Source: an uncultured Bulleidia sp. (lineage in GTDB: Bacteria; Bacillota_I; Bacilli_A; Erysipelotrichales; Erysipelotrichaceae). Taken from it: a stretch of 51,051 bases of DNA. The notes beneath the pieces are model-generated. The model saw only the letters and a program-made list of their open reading frames with translations. It made no database searches and was not told where the DNA came from. Position 1 is the first letter of the stretch; each line of letters starts with the position of its first letter. Below are positions 41,443 through 49,693 of this stretch, piece by piece. Made by a program: the position numbers and the translations under genes. The stretch is taken from the NCBI GenBank assembly GCA_934757945.1, contig CAKVLT010000005.1, positions 1-51,051 on the forward strand, in the 5' to 3' direction.

Positions 41443-41482
41443 GAAGAATCGGTATTTTTTTGATTTGCCGGTTCTTCATTTT
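41443..41482 (+). terminator. Intrinsic terminator after the C39 pseudogene
   Basis: GAAGAATCGG (41443-41452) pairs with CCGGTTCTTC (41468-41477) with one mismatch, then ATTTTAT. Its survival suggests the gene above was functional not long ago. Confidence 0.75.
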
Positions 41483-41507
41483 ATATTGATGTTCGTAAAA
41501 ACAGTAA

Positions 41508-41535
41508 TATAATGTTCATGAAAAATGGTGCGAGG
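41508..41535 (+). promoter_or_regulatory. Promoter and RBS of the lic operon
   Basis: TATAAT (41508-41513), with a start of transcription expected near 41520. GAGG (41532-41535) lies 6 nt before the ATG at 41542. The ATGs at 41512 and 41518 lie in or beside the -10 box and are rejected as starts. Confidence 0.55.
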
Positions 41536-41541
41536 AATATA

Positions 41542-43290
41542 ATGAACTTAATAGAAAAAAGTATTTTAAAAAATATGTATGAATCTAGATACTTAAATCA
41601 GAGAGCTTTAGCAGAAGATACAGATTATGCGTTGGGAACTATTAATCAGTCTTTAAAGAATTTAACTGTTGAAGGATATATAGATTCTTGTTTCAAAGTG
41701 ACTGAAAAGGGGAAAATATTATTACGACAGAATTCGCCTCGCAGAGCAGTAATCTTAGCTGCAGGTTATGGAATGAGAATGGTCCCTATTAATACTGAAA
41801 CTCCAAAAGGCTTGCTTGAAGTGTATGGGGAGACATTAGTAGAAAGAATTATAAAACAGTTACATGAAGTAGGAATTAAAGAAATTTATATTGTTGTTGG
41901 TTTTATGAAAGAGCAGTATGAATATTTGATTGATGAATATAATGTGGAGTTAGTAGTTAATACAGAGTATTCTACAAAAAATAATTTATTTTCCTTAAAT
42001 CGTGTGAAAGAGTATTTAGAAAACTGTTATGTGATTCCGTGTGATATCTGGTGTAGAAATAATCCGTTTTCTAAATATGAAATATATTCCTGGTATATGG
42101 TAAATGAATTGGCAGATGATTCCAGCATGGTACGAATGAATAGGAAAATGGAATTGGTTAAACCGTCCAAGGAACTTTCCGGAAATAAAATGATTGGTAT
42201 TTGCTATTTGACAAAAGAAGATGCACAAAAGGTTAAAAAACAGTTGAATATGTGTTGTCATACTTCACTTTACGATGATGCTTTTTGGGAAGAAACACTT
42301 TTTGAAAATAATAAAATGATAGTTGCAGGTAAACTGTGCTCTTCTAAAAATGTGATTGAAATTAATACTTATGAGCAATTGCGAGATTTAGATAATACAT
42401 CAAACCATTTAAAAACAGACGCAATAGAGATTATCTGTCAGGCATTACATGTGAAAGAAGAAGCCATTGAAAATATTAAAGTCTTAAAAAAAGGAATGAC
42501 CAATCGATCTTTTTTGTTTGAGTGTGATGGAAATAAATATATTATGAGAATTCCTGGAGAGGGGACGGAACAGCTCATTAACAGAAAACAGGAAGCAGCA
42601 GTGTATGAAGTAATCAAAAATAAAAATATCTGCGATGATATTGTGTATATTAATCCTGAAAATGGGTATAAGATTACCAGATATTTGAATAATGCAAGAG
42701 TATGTGATCCATTCTGCGAAGAAGATATTCGCAGATGTATGGGTAAATTGAAAGATTTTCACTCACTTAATTTAAAAGTGAATCATGCTTTTGATATTTT
42801 TGGACAAATAGATTTTTATGAATCATTATGGCATGGACAGCCTTCAGTCTATAGAGATTATATAAAAACTAAAGAAAATGTCATGAAACTGAAAAGCTTT
42901 ATTGAAAGTGAAAAAAAAGAATTTTGCTTAACGCATATTGATGCAGTTCCGGATAATTTCTTGTTTGTTGAAGATGATATTCGATTGATTGACTGGGAGT
43001 ATGCCGGTATGCAAGATCCAGATGTGGATATTGCAATGTTCTGTATTTATTCTCTATATAACAAAGTACAGGTTGATCATTTGATAGATATCTATTTTGA
43101 TGACCATTGTGATAGAAAAACCAGAATTAAGATTTATTGTTATATAGCATGTTGCGGACTGCTTTGGAGTAATTGGTGTGAATATAAGAGAAATCTGGGT
43201 ATAGAATTTGGTGAATATTCATTAAGGCAGTATCGATATGCAAAAGAATATTATAAGTTAGTGGCAGAAGAGATTCATTTAGGAGAATAA
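41542..43290 (+). CDS. HTH - cytidylyltransferase - choline kinase fusion (LicC-LicA type)
   Basis: A 582-residue protein that joins three functions. Residues 1-65 are a winged helix (LNQRALAEDTDYALGTINQS, then VTEKGKILLRQ). Residues 66-300 are a nucleotidyltransferase of the LicC type (RRAVILAAGYGMRMVP, then IYIVVGFMKEQYEYL). Residues 320-575 are a choline kinase-type phosphotransferase of the LicA family, with KKGMTNRSFLFECDGNKYI, the catalytic LTHIDAVPDNFLF and IDWEYAGMQDPDVDIA. LicA phosphorylates choline and LicC makes CDP-choline, the donor for LicD. The helix-turn-helix could let the protein regulate its own operon. licC follows after 1 bp. Each domain is clear; the substrate choline is inferred from context. 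Confidence 0.9.
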   Translation: MNLIEKSILKNMYESRYLNQRALAEDTDYALGTINQSLKNLTVEGYIDSCFKVTEKGKILLRQNSPRRAVILAAGYGMRMVPINTETPKGLLEVYGETLVERIIKQLHEVGIKEIYIVVGFMKEQYEYLIDEYNVELVVNTEYSTKNNLFSLNRVKEYLENCYVIPCDIWCRNNPFSKYEIYSWYMVNELADDSSMVRMNRKMELVKPSKELSGNKMIGICYLTKEDAQKVKKQLNMCCHTSLYDDAFWEETLFENNKMIVAGKLCSSKNVIEINTYEQLRDLDNTSNHLKTDAIEIICQALHVKEEAIENIKVLKKGMTNRSFLFECDGNKYIMRIPGEGTEQLINRKQEAAVYEVIKNKNICDDIVYINPENGYKITRYLNNARVCDPFCEEDIRRCMGKLKDFHSLNLKVNHAFDIFGQIDFYESLWHGQPSVYRDYIKTKENVMKLKSFIESEKKEFCLTHIDAVPDNFLFVEDDIRLIDWEYAGMQDPDVDIAMFCIYSLYNKVQVDHLIDIYFDDHCDRKTRIKIYCYIACCGLLWSNWCEYKRNLGIEFGEYSLRQYRYAKEYYKLVAEEIHLGE

Positions 43291-43291
43291 A

Positions 43292-44002
43292 ATGGCTAGA
43301 GTTGAAAGAGCAATTATTATGGCTGCAGGATTAGGAAATAGAATGAGACCAGTAACCAATACTATTCCTAAGCCTTTAATTCCTGTGAATGGGAAAAGAA
43401 TGATTGATACAGTGATAGATGGTTTACATGCGAATGGGATTGATGAAATATATGTTGTTGTAGGGTATTTGAAAGAAAAATTTCAAGCATTAAAAGACAA
43501 ATATCCAGATATATGTTTGATCGATAATCCTTATTATGATACCTGCAATAACATAGCTTCTATGTATGTGGCAAGAAATCATTTAGAGAACGCCATTGTT
43601 CTGGATGGTGATCAGATTATCTTTAATACAACAATTCTTAATCCGGAATTTGAATATTCAGGCTATAACAGTGTTTATGTAAAAAATACGACTGACGAAT
43701 GGTTACAGCAAGTAGATGAAAATGGATTTGTCACTTCCTGTAGCAGAAATGGTGGGGAAGAAGGCTGGCAATTATATAGCATTTCCAGATGGAATTCCGA
43801 AGATGCAAAAAAACTGAAAAAATATATAGAAGTTGAATTTGAAGAGAAAAAAAACAGACAGATCTATTGGGATGATGTTGCTATGTTCTGTTATCCAGAA
43901 GAATTCCATTTAAAAGTGTATCCAATGGAGAAAGACGACATTGTTGAAGTGGATAGCTTTGAAGAATTAAAACAACTTGATGCAACATATACGGAGGAAT
44001 AA
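43292..44002 (+). CDS. licC: CTP:phosphocholine cytidylyltransferase (LicC)
   Basis: A 236-residue nucleotidyltransferase. The opening RAIIMAAGLGNRMRPVTNTI holds the nucleotide-binding G-x-G-x-R motif; IPKPLIPVNGKRMID follows, then IYVVVGYLKEKF and the metal-binding LDGDQIIF. It is the size of known LicC proteins and sits in the expected operon between LicA-type and transport genes. It would convert phosphocholine and CTP to CDP-choline. A second transferase domain of the same type is fused in the upstream gene, so one may handle another alcohol phosphate. AGGAGAA precedes the ATG. Confidence 0.88.
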   Translation: MARVERAIIMAAGLGNRMRPVTNTIPKPLIPVNGKRMIDTVIDGLHANGIDEIYVVVGYLKEKFQALKDKYPDICLIDNPYYDTCNNIASMYVARNHLENAIVLDGDQIIFNTTILNPEFEYSGYNSVYVKNTTDEWLQQVDENGFVTSCSRNGGEEGWQLYSISRWNSEDAKKLKKYIEVEFEEKKNRQIYWDDVAMFCYPEEFHLKVYPMEKDDIVEVDSFEELKQLDATYTEE

Positions 44003-44005
44003 GTG

Positions 44006-45508
44006 ATGAAGGAAAGTAAGAAAATAGATTGGGTGATTACTTTAGTCCCGTTATGCTTGATCGTTGGTTTATGTGTTTTATTTTTTGTTTTTCCTAATGA
44101 ATCTAATGAAGTTTTAAGCAATATTCGTTTCTTTTTTGGTGATGTATTTGGATCTTATTATCTGATTATAGGTCTTGGAATTTTTCTGATATCTTTATAT
44201 ATTGCATTTTCAAAGTATGGAAAGATTATTTTAGGTAATCCTGATGAAAAACCAAAATATTCGTTTTTTGCCTGGGGGTCTATGATGTTTACTTGCGGGT
44301 TAGCCGCAGATATTTTGTTCTATTCATTTTCTGAATGGGTATTATATGCGACAGATCCACATTTAGAAGAAATGGGCAGTATTCAGGAGTGGGCAGGAGT
44401 ATATCCTTTATTTCACTGGAGCTTTATACCTTGGGCTTTCTATCTTGTATTAGCTGTTGCTTTTGGTTTTATGTTGCATGTAAGAAAAAGAAACAGACAG
44501 AAGTATTCAGAGGCTTGCAGACCACTATTAGGAAAATATACTGACAGGCTACCAGGTAGAATAATAGACTTACTTGCTGTATTTGCCTTGTTAGCAGGTA
44601 CTGCAACTACGTTTAGTGTTGCGACACCATTAATGGCAACTATCATAGCTGATATGTTTCATGTCACAATTAGCAGAACAACAATTAATATCATAATTTT
44701 GCTAATTACTTGTTGTGTATATACATATTCTTTATTACATGGATTTAAAGGAATCAGCTTTTTAGCTAATGGTTGTATTTACCTGTTCTTCTTCTTATTA
44801 GCGGTGGTTTTGCTATTTGGGGGTGAAACAAGATACATCATAGAAACTGGCATTTCTTCTTTGGGAACCATGATTCAGAATTTTATTGGATTGTCTACAT
44901 ATACCGATCCATTAAGAACATCCAGTTTCCCACAGAATTGGACTATATATTATTGGGCATATTGGATGGTATGGTGTGTGGCAGCTCCATTCTTTATTGG
45001 AAGTATTTCCAGAGGCAGAACAATCAAACAGACCATTATTGGTGGATATGTATTTGGGGTAGGATCCACAATACTTAGTTTTATTATTCTTGGCAACTAT
45101 TCCATGGGATTGCAGGTTACAGGAAAGATGGATTTTATAGCCCAATATCTTGCGAACGGGGATGTCTATGCAATGATAGTTAATATTATAAAAACATTAC
45201 CATGTTCAAAACTGATTATGATTATTGTCTTAATAACAATGATTGCATTTTATGCCACATCATTTGATTCGATTGCATTAACAGCATCTTGTTATAGCTA
45301 TCATAAATTAGATGAAAATGAACAACCAGGTAAAATGATACAGTTAATGTGGTGTTTATTGTTAATAGTGTTACCAATTGCATTGCTGTTTGCTGAAAGT
45401 TCTATGAACAATCTGCAATCCGTAAGTATAGTTGCAGCATTCCCAATTGGAATTGTTATTGTGATGATTGTTATTAGTTTTTTGAAGGATGCCGACTTGT
45501 TTGTGTAG
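44006..45508 (+). CDS. BCCT family carrier, probable choline importer
   Basis: A 500-residue membrane protein with about twelve helices and the BCCT hallmark WTIYYWAYWMVWCVAAPFFI followed by GSISRGRT (about residues 311-340). The Trp-rich FFAWGSMMFTCGLAADILFY segment and the S-F-D-S-I-A motif near helix 10 also fit. BCCT carriers move quaternary amines such as choline, betaine and carnitine with Na+ or H+. In the classic lic operon LicB, from another family, imports choline; here a BCCT carrier takes its place. The ATG at 44006 is chosen because GGAGG lies 8 nt upstream; GTG at 44003 is less well spaced. A terminator follows. Confidence 0.9.
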   Translation: MKESKKIDWVITLVPLCLIVGLCVLFFVFPNESNEVLSNIRFFFGDVFGSYYLIIGLGIFLISLYIAFSKYGKIILGNPDEKPKYSFFAWGSMMFTCGLAADILFYSFSEWVLYATDPHLEEMGSIQEWAGVYPLFHWSFIPWAFYLVLAVAFGFMLHVRKRNRQKYSEACRPLLGKYTDRLPGRIIDLLAVFALLAGTATTFSVATPLMATIIADMFHVTISRTTINIIILLITCCVYTYSLLHGFKGISFLANGCIYLFFFLLAVVLLFGGETRYIIETGISSLGTMIQNFIGLSTYTDPLRTSSFPQNWTIYYWAYWMVWCVAAPFFIGSISRGRTIKQTIIGGYVFGVGSTILSFIILGNYSMGLQVTGKMDFIAQYLANGDVYAMIVNIIKTLPCSKLIMIIVLITMIAFYATSFDSIALTASCYSYHKLDENEQPGKMIQLMWCLLLIVLPIALLFAESSMNNLQSVSIVAAFPIGIVIVMIVISFLKDADLFV

Positions 45509-45530
45509 AATAAAAGTAAGTATAAAAAGT

Positions 45531-45563
45531 AGAGCTTAATTGTGATAATTTATGCTCTTTTTT
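45531..45563 (+). terminator. Intrinsic terminator of the lic operon
   Basis: AGAGC with TTAATT (45531-45541) pairs with AATTTA and GCTCT (45547-45558), then a run of Ts. Confidence 0.75.
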
Positions 45564-45569
45564 ATATCT

Positions 45570-45598
45570 TTGTATATATTTGAAATATAGTTTAAAAT
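45570..45598 (+). promoter_or_regulatory. Promoter of the glycan operon
   Basis: TTGTAT (45570-45575), 17 bp, TAAAAT (45593-45598). The ATG at 45608 is 9 nt downstream, so the leader would be at most about 3 nt. Confidence 0.5.
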
Positions 45599-45607
45599 AA
45601 TATCTGT

Positions 45608-46309
45608 ATGAAAAAATTAGTAATTATCCCCGCTTATAACGAAAGTGAGAACATTGTTAACACAGTAAAAGAAATAAAAGAAAAAGCCAGTGACTTTGAT
45701 TATGTAGTTATAAATGATTGTTCCAGTGATAAAACGTTAGAAATTTTAGAAAATAACCATTTAAACTACATTAACTTACCAGTAAATCTTGGTATTGGTG
45801 GTGCTGTACAGACCGGTTATAAGTATGCCTTAGAACATGAGTATGATATGGCGGTACAGGTAGATGGTGATGGACAACATGATCCTGCATATCTACATTC
45901 TTTAGAAGAAACTTTAATAAAAGAAAAGGCAGATATGGTCATTGGATCAAGATTTATTAAAAATGAAGGCTTTCAGTCTACTTTTGCAAGAAGAATGGGT
46001 ATTGTGTATTTTACAAAGATGATTAAATCTTTAACAGGTACAACCATAACGGATCCTACTTCTGGATTCAGACTTGTAAATAAAGATGTTATTGCGTTAT
46101 TTGCAAATGATTATCCTAGAGATTATCCTGAACCTGAAAGTATTGTTGCGTTGCTAAAAAGAAAGAAAAAAGTGATAGAAGTTCCTGTACAGATGAAGGA
46201 AAGACAAGGTGGAGTTTCTTCTATCAGACTTTGGAATTCTGTATATTACATGATTAAAGTATCTATTGCCATTTTAGTAGAGTGCAGCAGAACATATAAG
46301 GAGAATTAG
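45608..46309 (+). CDS. GT2 glycosyltransferase, dolichyl-phosphate-mannose-synthase-like
   Basis: A 233-residue GT2 enzyme. KLVIIPAYNESENIVNTVKE opens the GT-A fold, VVINDCSSDKTLEI and VQVDGDGQHDP carry the nucleotide-sugar and metal-binding Asp residues, and DPTSGFRLVNKDVIALF is the acceptor-side motif of the DPM1 group. This group transfers a sugar to a polyprenyl phosphate on the inner face of the membrane. It has no membrane helix of its own. A DUF2304 gene follows 3 bp later; these two families are often paired, and DUF2304 may anchor the enzyme. It is the first gene of a six-gene run, apparently with a leaderless start. Confidence 0.92.
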   Translation: MKKLVIIPAYNESENIVNTVKEIKEKASDFDYVVINDCSSDKTLEILENNHLNYINLPVNLGIGGAVQTGYKYALEHEYDMAVQVDGDGQHDPAYLHSLEETLIKEKADMVIGSRFIKNEGFQSTFARRMGIVYFTKMIKSLTGTTITDPTSGFRLVNKDVIALFANDYPRDYPEPESIVALLKRKKKVIEVPVQMKERQGGVSSIRLWNSVYYMIKVSIAILVECSRTYKEN

Positions 46310-46312
46310 AAC

Positions 46313-46663
46313 ATGGGAAGAAGATTACAGTTACTATTGGTGATACTTGTTCTGATTACTTTAATACTAGTACTTAGAAGAGTGAGAACAAAGAAATTAT
46401 TATTGCAGTACACATTGTCCTGGATGTCTTTGTTGTTTGTATTGTTGATTGTATCGTTATTTCCTAATATATTAGAAGTTTTTTCTCATATGTTTGGAAT
46501 AGCTACACCTGTTAACATGGTGTTCTTTTTAGGATTCTGTTTTGCTTTAATTATTATTTTCGGGTTAACACAGGCAGTATCTAAAATGTCACAACAAATT
46601 AAAGACTTAACGCAGAAAGTTGCGTTAATGGAAAAGGATGAAAAAGATGTTTACAAACAATGA
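46313..46663 (+). CDS. DUF2304 membrane protein
   Basis: A 116-residue protein with three hydrophobic helices (about 5-21, 33-51 and 64-85) and a C-terminal coiled coil (SQQIKDLTQKVALMEKDEKD). DUF2304 proteins are regularly found next to DPM1-like glycosyltransferases, as here; a role as membrane partner or as part of a lipid-linked sugar step is likely but unproven. Its end overlaps the next GT2 gene by about 17-26 bp. GGAG lies upstream of the ATG. Confidence 0.88.
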   Translation: MGRRLQLLLVILVLITLILVLRRVRTKKLLLQYTLSWMSLLFVLLIVSLFPNILEVFSHMFGIATPVNMVFFLGFCFALIIIFGLTQAVSKMSQQIKDLTQKVALMEKDEKDVYKQ

Positions 46664-47456
46664 TCATACATTTGTGATATGTGCATATAAGGAAAGCAGA
46701 TTTCTTGAAGATTGTATTCAATCTTTAAAACATCAATCTGTAAAATCTGAAATTCTTATATGTACATCTACCCCTAATGCGTATATTCAAAGGCTTGCCG
46801 AAAAATATTCTATTGAAATACGTATTAATGAAGCCGGATTAAAATATGGCAGTGATATTGCAAAAGACTGGAATTTTGCTCTTAGTCAGTGCAATACAGC
46901 TTTGGCAACAATAGCTCATCAAGATGATGTCTATAAAAAAGAATATGTTGAAAAAGTAATCGATGCATTTAATACCTGTAGTCACCCTTTAATAGCTTTC
47001 AGTGATTATTCTGAAATTAAAAATGGATTAGAAGTGAAAGAAAATAAACTTCTTAAAATAAAAAGATTTTTACTTATTCCATTAAAGAATAAAAAGAATT
47101 GGTCTTCTATTTCCAAAAGAAGAAAATGTCTTTCTTTTGGAAATCCTATTTGTTGTCCAGCAGTAAGTTATTGCCTGGATAATATTCAACAGCCATTATT
47201 CAAAAGCGGCTTCAAGAGTGATCTTGACTGGGAGGCATGGGAAGCAATGTCTAAATTATCAGGAGAGTTTGCATATGTTTCTGAAATATTAATGAGTCAT
47301 AGAATTCATGAAGAATCTACGACAACTGCTGTTATTGCAGGTAAGAGTGGCAGATCTTTGGAAGACTATGAAATGTTTTGTAAATTTTGGCCTAAGTGGG
47401 TTTCCAAAGTGATTGAACACTTCTATAAAGAAAGTGAGAAGCAGAATGGGAACTAG
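46647..47456 (+). CDS. GT2 family glycosyltransferase
   Basis: A 269-residue GT2 enzyme with the opening HTFVICAYKESRFLEDCIQS, the nucleotide-binding region LICTSTPNAYIQRLAEK, and the Asp pair in IAHQDDVYKKEYVEKV in place of the usual DxD. The C-terminal DLDWEAWEAMSKLSGEF segment fits acceptor binding. The start at 46647 gives 9 nt from AAAAGG; an in-frame ATG at 46638 is also possible but sits directly against it. It overlaps both neighbours, so it is translated as part of the operon. The sugar donor and acceptor are unknown. Confidence 0.85.
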   Translation: MFTNNDHTFVICAYKESRFLEDCIQSLKHQSVKSEILICTSTPNAYIQRLAEKYSIEIRINEAGLKYGSDIAKDWNFALSQCNTALATIAHQDDVYKKEYVEKVIDAFNTCSHPLIAFSDYSEIKNGLEVKENKLLKIKRFLLIPLKNKKNWSSISKRRKCLSFGNPICCPAVSYCLDNIQQPLFKSGFKSDLDWEAWEAMSKLSGEFAYVSEILMSHRIHEESTTTAVIAGKSGRSLEDYEMFCKFWPKWVSKVIEHFYKESEKQNGN

Positions 47457-48678
47457 CAAACAAAAAATGGCAAAGGATATGTTATGGAACACGATTGGTA
47501 ATTTAGTATACTTCTTTTGTCAATGGATTATGACCGTGGTAGTAGTTAGGCTTGCGTCTTATGAAGAGGCAGGCTATTTTGCTTTGGCAATGTCAACTAG
47601 TGCTACATTCTCTGCAATTGCCTTTTTCAGTATGAGAAACTTTCAGGTATCGGATGTTAATAATGAATTTAGTAATAATGAATATGTAGGAAGTCATGTA
47701 TTGACATGTACATTTGCTTTTATTTTATGTGCTCTAAAGGCTTTAAATAGTACTAATACATATCAAATGCTTTGCATAGATGCATTTATGCTTATTAAAA
47801 TAGCTGAAAGTATAGTAGATGTTTTGCATGGAGTAAATCAAAAGATATCAAGATATGATCTTATTGGTAAATCCTGTATGATAAGAGGAATACTCAGCAT
47901 TGTTGTATTTGTTTTTGGACTGGTAGTTTTAAATAATACTTGTATTGCAATATTACTTACAGCAATCTGTAATTTGCTGGTTGCAATATTCTATGACTAT
48001 AGGGCAACTAGTTCATTAGTTGATTTGAAACCTATCATTTGGAATACAAACTTAAAGAAATTATTGTGGAAATGTTTACCTTTGATGATATGTAGTTTTC
48101 TGTTAAGTGCAATTCCATTAGTTGCAAAAACAGCATTACAAAAGGAATTAGGAACAGAAATTCTTGGTAAGTATTCTTCTATTGCCTCTCCTACTCTAAT
48201 TGTGCAAGTTATGGCGTCCTATGCATTTAGTCCAATGCTTCCACACATTTCTGAATTATATGCACGTAAGAATTTTGAAGGTTTTTATTCTGTTTTGAAA
48301 AAATTACTTATAGTCTTCATAATATTTTCAATTTGTATGTTTGCAGGTGGTGCAATTCTTGGAAAATTTGGATTAACACTTCTATATGGTAAGGACATAT
48401 TGGAATACTATTATACTTTTATGCCATTGATTGGTTGTACACTTATGACAGCAGTGGTTTGGACTTTTATCTCAATAGTAACTGCTATCAGGAAAATATA
48501 TTGGATGCTTGCAGGAATACTTTTAGGGTATTTAGGAACATATGTATTAGCAGGCAAATTGATTGTATCTTTTGGGGTAAACGGAACCAGCTACATACAT
48601 ATTCTTTCTTTTTTGTTTATATTTGTCTGGCTATTATTCATTACAGTAATTACTTGTAAAAAAGAAGAGCATAATTGA
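47446..48678 (+). CDS. Polysaccharide/teichoic-acid flippase (Wzx/MOP superfamily)
   Basis: A 410-residue protein with about twelve membrane helices. The N-terminal KDMLWNTIGNLVYFFCQWIM and VVVRLASYEEAGYFALAMST match polysaccharide transport proteins of the MOP superfamily, which flip lipid-linked oligosaccharides outward. The start at 47446, overlapping the GT2 stop by 11 bp, is preferred over 47413 because it matches the family start and has GAGAAG upstream. Placed among glycosyltransferases and LicD, it should flip the unit these enzymes build, perhaps a teichoic acid or glycolipid repeat. Confidence 0.9.
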   Translation: MGTSKQKMAKDMLWNTIGNLVYFFCQWIMTVVVVRLASYEEAGYFALAMSTSATFSAIAFFSMRNFQVSDVNNEFSNNEYVGSHVLTCTFAFILCALKALNSTNTYQMLCIDAFMLIKIAESIVDVLHGVNQKISRYDLIGKSCMIRGILSIVVFVFGLVVLNNTCIAILLTAICNLLVAIFYDYRATSSLVDLKPIIWNTNLKKLLWKCLPLMICSFLLSAIPLVAKTALQKELGTEILGKYSSIASPTLIVQVMASYAFSPMLPHISELYARKNFEGFYSVLKKLLIVFIIFSICMFAGGAILGKFGLTLLYGKDILEYYYTFMPLIGCTLMTAVVWTFISIVTAIRKIYWMLAGILLGYLGTYVLAGKLIVSFGVNGTSYIHILSFLFIFVWLLFITVITCKKEEHN

Positions 48679-48699
48679 TAAATTCTTAGAGAGGTTATT

Positions 48700-49677
48700 A
48701 TGAATATTTTATATACATTTAATGATAAATTTGTACCACAGGTTGCTGCGGCAATTACGTCTGTATGTGAAAATAATAAAGATATTGAAGACATATGTTT
48801 TTATTTGATGATTCTAAATGTCACAAGTGAGAATAAAGAAAAATTGGAAACCTATATTCAATCATATAATAGAAAAGTATGTTTCATTGAATTAAAGGAC
48901 ATTAATCAATATTTTGATTTTTCTTTTGATACAACTGGATGGAGTTCAATTGTATTGGCAAGATTATTGATTGATCGCTTATTACCAGATTCAGTTCAGC
49001 GTATTCTGTATCTGGATGGGGATACAATTGTAAGGGGATCTCTGAAGGATCTTTGGGACACAGATTTAAAAGGGTGTGCAATAGGTGCCAGCTTAGAACC
49101 AACATATGCTTATGATAAAAAAGAATTAATTGGTTTAAAGGGAATGCCATATTATAATGCTGGTGTATTATTAGTTGATTTAAAAAATTGGAGAAATAAT
49201 AAAATTGGAGAGGAAATAATTAGTTTTTATTCAAAGTATAATGGCAGACTTTTCTCTAATGATCAGGATGCAATCAACGGATCACAAAAAGGTAAAATAT
49301 ATACATTATCTCCAAAATATAATTACTATAATATCTTTGATCAGTATCCATATTCTTTCTTATCTAGATTATGTGACTATGATTATATAGATAAAGATGT
49401 GTTTGACGAAGCAAGAAAAAATCCGGTCATTGTACATTATTTAGGTGAAGAAAGACCTTGGAGAATAGGAAATCACCATAGATTTAAGAGTGATTATGAT
49501 AAGTATTTAAATATGACTCCTTGGAAAGGAATGAACTATGAAGAAGGCTGGAGAACATATTTTGTTTGTTGGGATATTTTTAATACTGTAACGAAACCAT
49601 TCCCTTCATTACGATACAGTATTATCAATGCATTGATACCTTCGTTTTTAAAGATTAGAGCAAGGAAGAAATTATAG
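48700..49677 (+). CDS. GT8 family glycosyltransferase
   Basis: A 325-residue enzyme. MNILYTFNDKFVPQVAAAIT and the following SVCENN open the GT8 fold, the metal-binding ILYLDGDTIV holds the DxD motif, and MPYYNAGVLLVDLKNWR, then SNDQDAING and a final VIVHYLGEERPW complete the family pattern. GT8 enzymes retain the sugar anomer and often add glucose or galactose to lipopolysaccharide or teichoic-acid structures. The C-terminus is basic and rich in Arg/Lys, typical of membrane association. GAGAGG lies upstream of the ATG, 22 bp after the flippase gene. Confidence 0.92.
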   Translation: MNILYTFNDKFVPQVAAAITSVCENNKDIEDICFYLMILNVTSENKEKLETYIQSYNRKVCFIELKDINQYFDFSFDTTGWSSIVLARLLIDRLLPDSVQRILYLDGDTIVRGSLKDLWDTDLKGCAIGASLEPTYAYDKKELIGLKGMPYYNAGVLLVDLKNWRNNKIGEEIISFYSKYNGRLFSNDQDAINGSQKGKIYTLSPKYNYYNIFDQYPYSFLSRLCDYDYIDKDVFDEARKNPVIVHYLGEERPWRIGNHHRFKSDYDKYLNMTPWKGMNYEEGWRTYFVCWDIFNTVTKPFPSLRYSIINALIPSFLKIRARKKL

Positions 49678-49693
49678 TATAAAGGAGAGAGAT

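Noticed and set aside
41512..41541. ATGs at 41512 and 41518 as starts of the HTH-LicC-LicA gene
   Set aside because: They lie in or beside the -10 box; the ATG at 41542 has GAGG 6 nt upstream and begins where the winged helix begins.
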